From positions 133,177 to 197,176 of the forward strand of contig JBAJNN010000001.1 of assembly GCA_036881905.1 (NCBI GenBank): 64,000 nt of DNA. The letters run 5' to 3'. Below the pieces are notes generated by a model that was not told the origin of the DNA, searched no databases, and was given only the letters and a program-made list of their open reading frames with translations. Positions 37,677 through 47,313 of the stretch are shown one piece after another (position 1 is the stretch's first letter; each line of letters opens with the position of its first letter). This stretch comes from JBAJNN01 sp036881905 (lineage in GTDB: Bacteria > Pseudomonadota > Alphaproteobacteria > Rhizobiales > Im1). Made by a program: the position numbers and the translations under genes.

Positions 37677-38255
37677 TTATTCCGGACAGTCCAACGTCTC
37701 AATGATCACCTTGTCATTGGTGAAAACGCAAATGTCGGCGGCAATTGCCATAGCACGCAATGCGACGTCCCGCGCGCTCATATCGCTATCGACAAGAGCG
37801 CGCGCCGCGGCCAGCGCGTAACTTCCGCCGGAGCCGATGGCGGTCAGCCCCATTTCCGGCTCCAGAACATCGCCGGTGCCGGTCAAAACGAGGCTAGCTT
37901 TGGCGTCGGCAACGATCATCATGGCTTCCAGCCGGCGCAAATAGCGGTCGGTCCGCCAGTCCTTGGCCAGTTCCACACAAGCCCGCGTGAGCTGATTGGG
38001 ATACTGTTCCAGCTTGCCCTCAAGACGTTCGAACAACGTCACGGCATCAGCCGTTGCCCCGGCGAATCCAGCGATGACGTCGCCACGACCGATCGGGCGC
38101 ACCTTGCGGGCATTGGATTTGACGATAACGTTACCAAGGCTGACCTGGCCATCGCCGGCAATGACCACCTTCCCATTCTTGCGAACGGTTACGATCGTGG
38201 TGCCGTGCCAGTTCAACTGATGATAAGGTTGCGTCATGAAAATGATCCGACTCAT
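37677..38255 (-). CDS. hslV: Peptidase subunit of the HslUV protease
   Basis: 192 residues from ATG 38255; ATG 38237 is also possible. Catalytic Thr is in HGTTIVTVRKNGKVVIAGDGQ, exposed after removal of a short propeptide, and the GSGGSYALAAARAL segment is typical of this proteasome-like N-terminal-nucleophile hydrolase. It works with HslU in degradation of misfolded and regulatory proteins, and is usually heat-induced. Confidence 0.96.
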   Translation of the reverse strand: MSRIIFMTQPYHQLNWHGTTIVTVRKNGKVVIAGDGQVSLGNVIVKSNARKVRPIGRGDVIAGFAGATADAVTLFERLEGKLEQYPNQLTRACVELAKDWRTDRYLRRLEAMMIVADAKASLVLTGTGDVLEPEMGLTAIGSGGSYALAAARALVDSDMSARDVALRAMAIAADICVFTNDKVIIETLDCPE

Positions 38256-38424
38256 GCCAAGGGCTGGAGGAGATCGTATACTTAACCACTCAAGCCTGCC
38301 TTGAAAAGGCGTCAATCGTCAAAACAGGTTTAAAAAAGCAAAAGGTCACGGACCTGGTCGGGGCATCGGCGGCGTTTTTTAGTTTATAAATCCTTAAAAA
38401 TTCGATCCGGACGGTTCTCGGCAC

Positions 38425-38498
38425 TGGCTGGGGAGGGAGGATTCGAACCTCCATTGACGGAGTCAGAGTCCGCTGTCCTACCGTTAGACGACTCCCCA
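38425..38498 (-). tRNA. tRNA-Gln (anticodon CUG)
   Basis: 74 bases including an encoded CCA. On the minus strand the acceptor stem TGGGGAG pairs with CTCCCCA, the D arm is GTC...GAC, the anticodon stem-loop is GCGGA-CTCTGAC-TCCGT with CTG at 34-36, and the T arm is GGAGG-TTCGAAT-CCTCC. All four stems close. It lies between hslV and the divergent hemH. Confidence 0.93.
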
Positions 38499-38658
38499 AT
38501 GCCGGTCGGAAGTATAAGAGCCGATACATAACGTTGCCACAATGGTTGCGTCAAGTCTTTGCCAAAGGTATCTTCTTGCGAAGCACAGTGCCCGAATCGG
38601 TCGGTCAATTCATCTTGCATCCTGGTGCCGACCAATCAAATTTTTGCGATTTTCGATA

Positions 38659-39723
38659 ATGACACAAAAACTGCTCACTAAACAATTATCCGACCGGGTC
38701 CACGAACATCCCAAGGTCGAATTCGGTCGGGTCGGCGTGTTGTTGGTCAATCTTGGCACGCCGGAGGGATTTTCCTACTGGCCGATGCGCCGCTACCTCA
38801 AGGAATTCTTGAGCGATCGCCGCGTGATTGAGGTTCCGGCGTTTTTATGGACGATTATCCTCAACCTCTTCATCCTCCCCTTCAGACCGCAAAAATCGGG
38901 CCGGGCTTATGCGAAAATCTGGAATCGCCAACGCAATGAATCCCCGCTCAAAACAATATCGCGGGCGCAGGCGGAAAAACTCTCCGCCCTTCTCGACCCC
39001 ACCTGCGGCATCAGGGTCGAATGGGCCATGCGTTACGGTCTGCCGCCGATCGCCGATCGTCTGGTCTCTCTCAAAGAGGAAGGGTGCGAGCGCGTTTTGC
39101 TGTTCCCGCTTTATCCGCAATATAGCGCCAGCACCACGGCGAGCGCCAATGAAAAGGCATTCGACTCCTTAAAAACCATGCGCTGGCATCCGGCGATACG
39201 CACCGTACCGCCCTATTACGACCATCCCGCCTATATCGACGCGCTTTGCCTCTCGCTTGAGCATCATCTGAGCAGTCTCGACTGGAAACCGGAAATCGTG
39301 CTCGCCTCGTTCCATGGGCTGCCCAAATCCAATCTGCATAAGGGCGATCCCTATCACTGCCATTGCCAGAAAACGGCGCGGTTATTGCGCGAAAAACTGG
39401 GTTGGCCGCAAGATCGGTTGCGTATTGCTTTTCAATCCCGATTCGGGCGCGAAGAGTGGTTAAAGCCTTACACCGACGAAACGGTGGAGATGCTGGCGCG
39501 TTCAGGAGTGAAACGCCTTGGCGTGATCACACCGGGCTTTGCCGCCGATTGCGTGGAAACGCTGGAAGAGATCGCCATCGCCGCCGGTGAACTCTTCCGC
39601 CGCAATGGAGGCGAAAAATTCTCTCTCATCCCTTGCCTTAATGACAGCGACATTGGCATCGACATGTTCAAAACTATCATTGAAGAAGAGTTGCGGGGCT
39701 GGCTCAAACCCATCTCCCGGTGA
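38659..39723 (+). CDS. hemH: Ferrochelatase
   Basis: 354 residues from ATG 38659; the upstream frame to 38542 runs into tRNA flanking DNA. VGVLLVNLGTPEG, FPLYPQYSASTTAS, LASFHGLPKSNLHKGDPY (metal/porphyrin-binding His) and TPGFAADCVETLEEI are family signatures. It inserts Fe2+ into protoporphyrin IX in the last step of haem synthesis. It stands alone, convergent to the kdsD remnant. Confidence 0.96.
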   Translation: MTQKLLTKQLSDRVHEHPKVEFGRVGVLLVNLGTPEGFSYWPMRRYLKEFLSDRRVIEVPAFLWTIILNLFILPFRPQKSGRAYAKIWNRQRNESPLKTISRAQAEKLSALLDPTCGIRVEWAMRYGLPPIADRLVSLKEEGCERVLLFPLYPQYSASTTASANEKAFDSLKTMRWHPAIRTVPPYYDHPAYIDALCLSLEHHLSSLDWKPEIVLASFHGLPKSNLHKGDPYHCHCQKTARLLREKLGWPQDRLRIAFQSRFGREEWLKPYTDETVEMLARSGVKRLGVITPGFAADCVETLEEIAIAAGELFRRNGGEKFSLIPCLNDSDIGIDMFKTIIEEELRGWLKPISR

Positions 39724-39766
39724 ACTTCAACACCCCCGTTATACCTGATGGAAGCGGTCTGCTAAG

Positions 39767-40827
39767 CTATGTGATCCCGATGCGCAGCCGGTCATGGATG
39801 TGGACAATACCGACGGGCTTGTCATTTTTAACCACGAATACCCTGGTAATTCGGGCGGCGTTGAGCGTCCTGAGAGCCCCGGGGGCGGGTATATCCGGCG
39901 CAAGGGTCAACGGGTTGCGGGTCATGACATCCCCGGTACGGGCGTCCAGAAAATTCGCATTCATATGACGGCGCAAATCTCCATCGGAGGTAAACCCGAT
40001 TAATGAACCGGTTTCATCGACGATTCCCAGACAGCCAAAACTTTTTTCCGTCATGGTGATGAGAACCTGTGACATAGGCATATCGCCTCCGGCGAGGAGT
40101 AATTCCCCGGTTCCATGCATGATATCGCCAACAAAAGCGAGTTGTGCGCCGAGCCTACCGCCAGGGTGAAATTTGTGAAAGTCACCGGCGGTAAAACCCT
40201 TTGCCTCAAGCAACGCAATAGCCAAGGGCCAGTTGCATGGTGGTCGAGCCGGTCGGCGCAGGACCGATCGGACAATCCTCATCATGCCCGGGCAGGCAGA
40301 AACCCGTGTCGGCCGCTTTGGCAAGCGTACTGTCACCGCAACCGGCGATCGCAAATCAGCGGTATGGAGAACCGCCGCGAATAAGCCAGCATATCCTTAA
40401 GTTCCACGGTCTCCCCGGAGTTGGACAGCATGAGGGCGACATCATCGGTCGTGATCATACCCAAATCACCGTGGCTTGCCTCACTGGGGTGAACATATAA
40501 ACCAAGCGTACCGGTTGAAGCGAAAGCTGCAGCTATTTTTCGCGCGATATAACCACTTTTGCCGATTCCCGTTAGGATTGTGCGCCCCCAGCATGACTGA
40601 ATCCGGGTTAAAACGGCAAGAAACGCCGACGCTAGCGGTCCGTCAAGTGAGCGGGACAACGCATTAAGTCCCTTCGCCTCGATATCCACTGTCCGCCTTA
40701 CGGAAAGAATGGCGTGAACGCGCGGTTTGGAGCTGATAGAAGTGTGATGTCTCACAGCTGAATATCTGATTTTCGATTGAGGGCGAACCATACCTGCCCC
40801 GTCTGAATCAACGGCAACCCGGCTCAC
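39767..40827 (-). pseudogene. Arabinose-5-phosphate isomerase (KdsD/KpsF) remnant with two frameshifts
   Basis: The SIS-domain half (from 40827: TGIGKSGYIARKIAAAFASTGT, HPSEASHGDLGMIT, LSNSGETVELKDML) breaks after FSIPLI. Dropping one base from the AAA at 40353-40355 continues the protein as IAGCGDSTLAKAADTG...STTMQLALG, which then breaks near 40218-40226, where about 10-11 bases corresponding to GDAL are missing. The final frame supplies AIALLEAKGF, FHPGGRLGAQL and both CBS domains (to 39767). The family isomerises ribulose-5-phosphate to arabinose-5-phosphate for KDO. Because lptD is intact here and KDO is normally essential to LPS, another functional copy presumably exists elsewhere. Confidence 0.85.
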
Positions 40828-40982
40828 TCTATCTCATTTGGATAATTTTCGTGTCGCGCTTAAGCGAATATTTTTCCCCCAAGCCTTGAAAAAGATAAAA
40901 ATATCCTCCAAAATATTCTTCGCCGATGAGGAAGATGTTGTCGAGGCGCCTGTGAAACCGAGTAAGGAAATGGATCGTTTCA

Positions 40983-41531
40983 ATGCTGGGAAAATTGTTT
41001 GGGTTGATCGGGCTGTTTCTTGCGCTGGCCCTTGGTTTCCATAGCGGGGCTGTGGCCAAAAGCAGCAAGCCGGAGATACCGGGGGAGCGGACGGTTACCC
41101 TGCTCATTCGCTATGCATTGATTGGTATCGACCAGGCCAACCGCACGGGCAATTACACCGTGCTTCGCGACCTCGCCGCACCAGGGTTTCGTGCGCAGAA
41201 CACGGCTGCTTCTCTCGCCATGGCGTTTTCTGGACTCCGGCGTAATGTGGATTTATCAAGCTCAGCGATTGCAAAACCGATTTTAACCGAGCCTCCCACC
41301 CTCGGCGAAGACGGCATTTTGCACATCAAAGGCTATGTAGACGTCACGCCCAAGCCCGTCAGGTTCGACCTCGGCTGGCAGGCCAGCAACGGCGGTTGGA
41401 TTTTATATGGCATCGCTCTGTCTCCGGGTGAGAAAGTCGTTTCAGGAGGACGCAGCGCCATCACCGGAAGCGGCGGAAGATTGTCTAAACAAGACAAGAT
41501 ACGCAAGCCCGACAAACGTCTCGATCAATAA
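40983..41531 (+). CDS. Secreted hypothetical protein
   Basis: 182 residues with a clear signal peptide (LFGLIGLFLALALGFHSGAVAKS). The mature region (TLLIRYALIGIDQANRTGNYTVLRDLAAPGF, SSAIAKPILTEPP, HIKGYVDVTP) is compatible with a small alpha/beta fold of the kind seen in many alphaproteobacterial exported proteins, but I cannot name a family. The last 30 residues are basic and low-complexity. No clear partner genes adjoin it. Confidence 0.7.
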   Translation: MLGKLFGLIGLFLALALGFHSGAVAKSSKPEIPGERTVTLLIRYALIGIDQANRTGNYTVLRDLAAPGFRAQNTAASLAMAFSGLRRNVDLSSSAIAKPILTEPPTLGEDGILHIKGYVDVTPKPVRFDLGWQASNGGWILYGIALSPGEKVVSGGRSAITGSGGRLSKQDKIRKPDKRLDQ

Positions 41532-42951
41532 CAAAAGGCCTCATCGAATGGCCGATGCGGCTGGTGGATTTTAATGGGCGCATGGGGAATCGAAAACGCG
41601 ATTATTCTCGGTAAAATCAGGACCGACATGTTCCACGGAGCGGGGGCGGCGTTCGAATAAAATCAAGAGGTATGCTCCGCGGAAATTGACTATTCGTGCT
41701 GCGTCCTTCCTCTCGAACAAATCTAGGCTTCGCCGCGCGTCTACTAACCAGTCCGACCAGGATCTTTCCTCCAACGAAGCGCCATTTGGGGAACTCATTG
41801 GCTGCTCCTTGGGCATCGCCGCGATTGAGTTTTCGTCACAAGGTTGATGCAGCCAGACTGCCCGACCAGACATTGGCGGGTCGAACGACCTCAATGTTCC
41901 GAACCAGTTTTCGTGCAGAGGCACCGCCCTCGGGCTTTAACCTTTGAGATAAGGAGTATGAGACAACGACACAGGACCATCAGGCGACTATCCGGTCAAG
42001 GTCGAGGGCGGACACTGATGAAGTCACGCCGCGCCGCCCCAAACTGTGCGCATGCCGGCCGCCGACAGGAGAGCGGGCAGCGAGGTGGCAAAGGAAATCA
42101 GCATGTTCGCCAATCTCCGCGAGGTCGAGCCCGCTCTCATCAAGGTGCTGGATTTGACCGACTGCGCAAGATTGCAGGAGGCTTACAAGAGTTTTTTGGC
42201 CTTCGCGGCCAGCGACGCCTGCAGGCTTGGTATAATCCTGACAAGTCACACCGGCTGGCCGTTGCAGGAGTTGCTGGCGCTGGAGAACCAAGAATTGATA
42301 GCATGGTCCGAAACGCTCAGGTACACCAGTCGCGTACCACAAGGACCGATACCGTGATCATGCCTGTCAGAAAAGCCACAGTGAGTGCGGTGATCATGGT
42401 CAGGAGAAACCCCACCGCTAAATCGGCCAGCCTTGCATTGGCTCCGTCGATCCTGTGGACCACGACGACGACGGTCCAAATGGCCCACAGACAACAGAAG
42501 ATAACGGGCCCCATGAACAAACCTTGGCTATCGGCCTAGTGATTGGCAAGCCCTATTCTCGCACCATTGAGACCGCACAAGCGTGATCGGCCCGGCTGGG
42601 CAGGCAGTGGCAGGAAACCAACAGGAAGCCCGGCACAATCGGCGCGGTCATCAAATACAACATCCTGCTTGGCCAGTTGTGCGACAAACAGACGGTCTTG
42701 GATCGACATCGGGCATGAAAGATTTGATTGAGTGGCGGAAGGCAGACCGACTTGCTTGTATTAGTGCGCACCACCCTGCACTTTTTTCATTTTCTGGCGA
42801 GGCGCGGCCAAGAGATTTTTAAAAAAGGTCACGCCCCCGCTTGGCCCATGACAAGCGGGGGCGTGTGACACAAGGGAGGAAATCAGGATCATCCCGTCGA
42901 CCGTTCGCCTGCCGACGGCGTCGAGCTATACCAACTTGGCCCTTGAAGCCT
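41532..42951. other. Decayed region without a supportable intact gene
   Basis: About 1.4 kb with only short overlapping frames on both strands. A 67-codon frame on the minus strand (42317-42520) has two strong hydrophobic segments (FCCLWAIWTVVVVV and FLLTMITALTVAFLTGMI) and could be a small membrane protein or fragment. Nothing else resembles a known family. Together with the adhesin tail that follows, it looks like eroding DNA. Confidence 0.45.
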
Positions 42952-43535
42952 CTAGACCACATCGACCGTGACATCGGTGTCGATTCACAGCTGCGCGTGC
43001 GAGGATTCGTAGACATCGTAGTTGTGTTCGTCGTACGTTTGGATGGCATCACTTTGTCTGGTGAACCCGCTCAACTTGACGATGTCATCGGCATCGCCAT
43101 TGAAGTGAGGAGTGTTGTTTTCATCCGTCATGCTCTTTCACGGCCTGCGCGGAAAGCGTCACTGTGCCGGTGCTATCGATCACCTCCATGCCGGTCACCT
43201 TGCTGGCGACATTATCCCTTGTGAAGTCCAGCACCGCCGCTTGCAGCCCTTTCACCACGAGGGTGTCGTTGCCGGAGCCACCGTCGATGCGAGCGAACCC
43301 CCATGTCCGGCACCTCGAAGGTATCGTCGCCGGCAGGGCCCAGAAAGCACATCCGTCCTGTCGAGACCGATGATATGATCATTGTTATCCGAGCCGGAAA
43401 TCCAGCCATCGCTGTCGGTGCCGAGAGTGCGCATTCCCAGGGCACCGTCCTTATCACCCTTGCCAGAGATCACATAAGCCGAGCCGGTATAGCTCGCCGC
43501 TTCGGCATGCGGACCACCGCTATGGGGCTGGTCGC
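42952..43535 (-). pseudogene. C-terminal remnant of an RTX/FG-GAP repeat surface protein
   Basis: Reading the minus strand from about 43535 gives an FG-GAP-like stretch (YTGSAYVISGKGDKDGA), then RTX-like GSDNNDHIIGLDRTDVLSGP. After a frame change near 43340 comes AGDDTFEVPDMG, then in another frame RIDGGSGNDTLVVKGLQ, VTGMEVIDSTGTVTLSAQAV, HFNGDADDIVKLSGF and YDVYESSHAQL. A TGA interrupts here, just before the typical ending IDTDVTVDVV (stop at 42952-42954). This order is that of large calcium-binding secreted adhesins, whose last residues guide type I secretion. At least two frameshifts and one nonsense codon make it non-functional; the rest of the gene is gone. Confidence 0.75.
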
Positions 43536-43676
43536 CGCGCGGGCCTCGTCACCCTCTTCCCTGAGCTGACGACGATTGCGAAAAGCACGCCTTGCGCCCG
43601 GTGAATTCCGCGAGTCCAGAGGTCCGTGTGGTTCATAATGGAGCTGCCCTATATGGGCCGTTTATGGCCGTTGTTT

Positions 43677-43952
43677 CTAAGTTCTGTGGCCTCTACTCCA
43701 ACGATACAATTCCCATGACAGTACAACCTTAGAGGGCATCTCATGATTCAAGATTTTCCTAATCCTTGTCAAGCGACGGATTCTGTCTGGGCATATTAGG
43801 TGGAAAACGTCCATGACATTTGCTTTTGTCACAGCCTTGATGGCCGTTTCTTCTCCAGACAAAAACAGACGCCAGTCAGGACGGGTGCTCTCTACCGTTG
43901 AGCATGAAACATTTGTCAACCAAACTCTGTAAACCCAAAATCGCGGGACCAT
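43677..43952 (-). CDS. Uncertain 91-residue hypothetical protein
   Basis: A 91-residue frame rich in Arg and Trp with no recognised motif and no clear ribosome site. It lies between the adhesin remnant and yraN in a region of decay and may be spurious. Listed only because the 43.5-44.0 kb interval has no better candidate. Confidence 0.2.
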   Translation of the reverse strand: MVPRFWVYRVWLTNVSCSTVESTRPDWRLFLSGEETAIKAVTKANVMDVFHLICPDRIRRLTRIRKILNHEMPSKVVLSWELYRWSRGHRT

Positions 43953-44009
43953 CGCTTCAATCTCCTGACGTGGGAAGTTGGTAAAAATGCGCGCCCGACT
44001 GAGAGACCG

Positions 44010-44411
44010 CTATACGGTAGTGTCGTGCAATTCCGTCTCGCAAAAGGCATTTTGGATGTGCCGAAGCCGGAAACGGGAATCCATGACCACCAGGTCGAAT
44101 CGATGGTCGAAACCCCCTATACCACGGCGGCGCGACAACCAGTATTTTGCAGCCTTTATGATACGTTGGCGCTGTCGTGGCCGCAGTGATTCGAGGGCAA
44201 TAGCCTCACTGGCCCGATACTTGACTTCGACGAAGACTATAGTCTTGCCGCGTTGCGCGATAAGATCGATCTCTCCGACCGGGCAACGAAACCGGTGAAC
44301 AAGGATATGATAGCCTTTGAATGTCAAAAACGCGCAAGCGAGCCTTTCCCCCCAAAGCCCGCTTTTGAAGGCCGCGCGCCGCAAGACCCGGTTACGCCCA
44401 TGACGGCTCAT
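44010..44411 (-). CDS. yraN: YraN/UPF0102 family predicted nuclease
   Basis: 133 residues. The G..GE..A...L...G..I + RCPVGEIDLIAQRGKTIVFVEVKYR signature includes the E-D-ExK arrangement of PD-(D/E)XK nucleases (Glu/Asp in GEIDLI, ExK in VEVK). Function is not established; the family is commonly encoded beside rsmI, as here, where start and rsmI stop overlap by 4 bases. The C-terminal end is slightly longer and more variable than in relatives. Confidence 0.9.
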   Translation of the reverse strand: MSRHGRNRVLRRAAFKSGLWGERLACAFLTFKGYHILVHRFRCPVGEIDLIAQRGKTIVFVEVKYRASEAIALESLRPRQRQRIIKAAKYWLSRRRGIGGFDHRFDLVVMDSRFRLRHIQNAFCETELHDTTV

Positions 44412-45340
44412 TGCCCATCCGTTTCCTGCCCTTGCCTGTTCTTCAATGCCAAGGCACGCGCATAGACCTCACGGCGCGACAGACCCAGCGCTTGGGCGAC
44501 CTCGGCCGCGGCCTTGCCCACGGACAGCCGCTCGAACGCTTGGAGCAAAATATCATCCACATCCTTGTCATGGCACCCATCCGGCTCATGCGGCACCGGA
44601 GGCGCGATCACCAGAACGAACTCTCCCTTCACGGTACTACGAGCGGCGAACTGCTCATAGAGACTTTCCGCCGACCCACTCATCAGTTCCTCGTGGCTCT
44701 TGGTTAATTCGCGGGCCACGGTCACGGTGCGTTCCGGTGCAATATTGGCCAACAATCCAAGCAGATTTGTAAGCCGATGAGGTGCTTCATAGAGCACAAT
44801 GGATGTCTGCATGACCATCAGCTGTTGCAGTGTATTGCGCCGCGCCATGCCACGGGCCGGCGGGAAACCGGCGAATAAAAAATGATTGCCTGGAATCCCT
44901 GAAATCGAAAGTGCCGCGGTAACGGCGCTTGCTCCGGGAACCGCCCATAAGGGAATGCCTGCTTGTCTTGCGCTGCGAATCAATTTGTAGCCCGGATCGG
45001 AAATAAGCGGCGTACCGGCATCGGTGACCAAGGCAATGGCTTCACCGGAGTCAAGTCGCGATAAGATGGCCGGACGAACTCTCGCCGCATTGTGCTCGCG
45101 ATAGGACAGTAAAGGGGTCAAGATTCCGTAATGGGAAAGCAATTTCCGCGTGACCCGCGTGTCTTCACAAATGACGCAGTCGGCGGATTTGAGGGTTGTC
45201 AGGGCACGCAAAGTAATATCACCCATATTACCGATCGGTGTCGCCGTGATATAAAGCCCAGGCGCAAGGGGCGACGGTGGAGCCATATGCCCCATGACGC
45301 AATGAGGCATATGTCTGGGGATTGTGTCGTCGGCGGTCAT
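44408..45340 (-). CDS. rsmI: 16S rRNA C1402 2'-O-methyltransferase
   Basis: 310 residues from ATG 45340. The frame extends to 45400, but that start would place a perfect 10-bp dyad inside the coding region. LYITATPIGNMGDITLRAL, CEDTRVTRKLLSHY, VTDAGTPLISDPG and VPGASAVTAAL are hallmark tetrapyrrole-methylase-fold motifs. It methylates the ribose of C1402 in the 30S decoding centre. It is co-translated with yraN and divergent from the LppC lipoprotein gene, the common arrangement. Confidence 0.93.
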   Translation of the reverse strand: MTADDTIPRHMPHCVMGHMAPPSPLAPGLYITATPIGNMGDITLRALTTLKSADCVICEDTRVTRKLLSHYGILTPLLSYREHNAARVRPAILSRLDSGEAIALVTDAGTPLISDPGYKLIRSARQAGIPLWAVPGASAVTAALSISGIPGNHFLFAGFPPARGMARRNTLQQLMVMQTSIVLYEAPHRLTNLLGLLANIAPERTVTVARELTKSHEELMSGSAESLYEQFAARSTVKGEFVLVIAPPVPHEPDGCHDKDVDDILLQAFERLSVGKAAAEVAQALGLSRREVYARALALKNRQGQETDGQ

Positions 45341-45388
45341 GACAGCCACAGAACCTTCCAATACTAAGCCACCATGGTTTTTCAACCT

Positions 45389-45413
45389 TACCACGCTCAA
45401 CCCGAGCGTGGTA
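45389..45413. promoter_or_regulatory. Perfect 10-bp dyad overlapping a TATAAT box
   Basis: TACCACGCTC and GAGCGTGGTA flank a 5-base spacer between divergent rsmI and the LppC gene. The right arm runs into TATAAT at 45412-45417 on the plus strand, a perfect -10 match for the LppC gene 124 bases downstream. No good -35 is visible. It could be an operator or an mRNA hairpin. Confidence 0.4.
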
Positions 45414-45540
45414 TAATTTCTGTAGAATTATTACAGAGTAGCCAGAAAAGATAGGACGTGATAGGGTGTTTACCCATTAAAGTGGTTTTATCTTCCATGG
45501 ATCAGATCGCTCCACGAGTTCAACGATTAGGAAAATCATA

Positions 45541-46800
45541 GTGTTGTACAAAGTCTGCGCTCTTTTTTCGCGTATTGCCCCTCCAGTAGCAACCAACGCC
45601 GGCATCGCAATACGCATAATGCTCCTCGGCGCTGCGGCAATCAGCCTGAACGGTTGCGGCAGTCTCGGCACAAACGGTCTGTTTGGCGGTTACGAGGCAC
45701 GCCAACTTCAGCGACCCCCGGGAGGAAGTGACAAACTTGTCAACATCGATCAGCAAGGGCCCAAGGTTGCGCTTCTGTTGCCTCTGTCGGCGCGTGGCGA
45801 TTTTGCCGAAACGGCGAGAGCCATGAAACAGGCGGCGGAGCTTGCCATGTTCGAGTCCGCCAATCCGGGAATCACTCTGGTTACCGAGGATACCCATGCC
45901 AGTGCGGCCGGTGCAAAGAGAGCAGCTGAAAAAGCACTTGATGAAGGCGCACAACTCATTGTTGGGCCATTGCTGTCATCTTCCCTACAGGCCGCCGCGC
46001 CTCTGGCCCGCCGGAAGAACGTGCCGGTCGTGGCCTTTTCCTCAATATCCTCTCTTGCCGCCCGTGGCGTGTATCTTATGAGTTTTCTACCCGAGCAGGA
46101 AGTATCGAGCGTTGTAAGCTATGCGGCTAGTGAGGGCATTCGTGACATTGCGGCGCTGGTGCCAAAAACGAAATATGGCTCTACGGTGGAGCGGGCATTG
46201 CGGTCCAGCATAGCTGCACAAGACGGACGTATTGTGGCACTGGAGAAATTCGAGCCGACGCCGCAGGGCGCCATAGACTCCGCAAACCGCATTGCCTCCC
46301 TCATCCAATCTCCGGACAATACGGTACAAGCCCTCATGATCGCGGCGGGCGGCAATTTGCTCAAGACCATCGACGTGACCCTCGACAGTGCCGGCGTCAA
46401 GGTGGACACGGTAAAATCGCTCGGCACCGGCCTGTGGGACGATCCGACGACAATGGGCGCCGGAATCGCGCGCGGCGGCTGGTACGCCGGGGTGTCGCCC
46501 GATCTTGGCGACAGTTTCAACCGGAAATATGTTGCCACTTACGGCATGACGCCGCCACGTCTTGCAAGCCTGGCCTATGATGCGGTGTCGATGGCCATCG
46601 CCATCGCCCATGAGGGTTTTACACCCGGGTTCAGCGACGCCCAAATCACCAATCCCCGGGGGTTCCAGGGCGCCAATGGCCTGTTCCGGTTTCTCTCCGA
46701 TGGCCGGATCGAACGCAGCCTCGCAATTCTTGAAGTCACGCCCCGCGGCCCGAAACTGGTGCACCCCGCATCGACCCGTTTCGGCTTCACCCGATTTTAG
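45541..46800 (+). CDS. LppC-type penicillin-binding-protein activator lipoprotein
   Basis: 419 residues from GTG 45541. A hydrophobic segment ends in a lipobox (ISLNGCGS), predicting an outer-membrane lipoprotein. The rest is a periplasmic-binding-protein fold with VALLLPLSARGDFAETARAMKQAAELAMF, IVGPLLSSSLQAAAPLA and GANGLFRFLSDG, matching LppC/LpoA, which activates PBP1A for peptidoglycan synthesis in enterobacteria. The alphaproteobacterial branch usually sits next to rsmI-yraN, as here. The activator role is inferred from the family. Confidence 0.88.
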   Translation: MLYKVCALFSRIAPPVATNAGIAIRIMLLGAAAISLNGCGSLGTNGLFGGYEARQLQRPPGGSDKLVNIDQQGPKVALLLPLSARGDFAETARAMKQAAELAMFESANPGITLVTEDTHASAAGAKRAAEKALDEGAQLIVGPLLSSSLQAAAPLARRKNVPVVAFSSISSLAARGVYLMSFLPEQEVSSVVSYAASEGIRDIAALVPKTKYGSTVERALRSSIAAQDGRIVALEKFEPTPQGAIDSANRIASLIQSPDNTVQALMIAAGGNLLKTIDVTLDSAGVKVDTVKSLGTGLWDDPTTMGAGIARGGWYAGVSPDLGDSFNRKYVATYGMTPPRLASLAYDAVSMAIAIAHEGFTPGFSDAQITNPRGFQGANGLFRFLSDGRIERSLAILEVTPRGPKLVHPASTRFGFTRF

Positions 46801-46989
46801 GGCGTAGACCCGCTCATTGACTCATCCAAGAAGGGCTGGAGCCTATCAGACGCTCCAAGTCGAGTGGCCGATCTTCGCCAAGATTGAAGCAGCCAAGGGC
46901 ATCCGCTTAGAAAATGCCGGAGCGGCGATCTCGACCCACTGCAAAACGCAAAAGCGGCTATGGTAACCAACTCTGAATAAAAATTTGCT

Positions 46990-47004
46990 AACTATAGTCT
47001 GTGG
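46990..47004 (+). promoter_or_regulatory. Candidate C-box operator of the restriction-modification controller
   Basis: AACTATAGTCTGTGG lies 38 bases upstream of the controller ATG and resembles the ACT-TATAGTCCGTGG-type half sites bound by RM controller proteins. The second half site is less obvious. It is suggestive because the next gene is a small XRE protein in front of a restriction gene. Confidence 0.4.
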
Positions 47005-47041
47005 AGCCAGAGTTTACACATCGATAGTGTCTCTCTCTGCA

Positions 47042-47284
47042 ATGAGAAATTATTCGACGGATCGAGAAAAACTTAAGCACCTTGGAAACCACATCAGACA
47101 GATGCGTAATGAGCGGTCGATCTCCCAAGAAGAATTGGCAGAGCTTGCAGGCGTTCACCGAACCTATGTGGGCACGATCGAGCGTGGCGAAAAGAACGTA
47201 ACCATTTTGTCGATTGGAAAAATCGCTGCTGCTCTTGGTGTCACCATCTCTGAACTATTCCAAGGTTACGAAGATGGGCAGTGA
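47042..47284 (+). CDS. XRE-family controller protein of a restriction-modification locus
   Basis: 80 residues from ATG 47042, typical length for C proteins. One helix-turn-helix domain fills it (IRQMRNERSISQEELAELAG, VHRTYVGTIERGEKNVTI, LGVTISELF). Such proteins bind C-boxes upstream of their own gene to delay restriction until the host is methylated. It ends 29 bases before the MunI-like endonuclease remnant on the same strand. It is the only member of the locus with an undamaged frame. Confidence 0.85.
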   Translation: MRNYSTDREKLKHLGNHIRQMRNERSISQEELAELAGVHRTYVGTIERGEKNVTILSIGKIAAALGVTISELFQGYEDGQ

Positions 47285-47313
47285 GCACAATAGACTGAGG
47301 CGGTAACGCTATC

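Noticed and set aside
41571..41924. 117-residue minus-strand frame in the decayed 41.5-43 kb region
   Set aside because: No motif, no ribosome site and competing frames of equal length on the other strand; not enough to call a gene.
42583..42774. Possible PIN-domain (VapC) C-terminal fragment on the minus strand (QDRLFVAQLAKQDVVF)
   Set aside because: The likeness is limited to a dozen residues with no catalytic Asp context; too weak to list.
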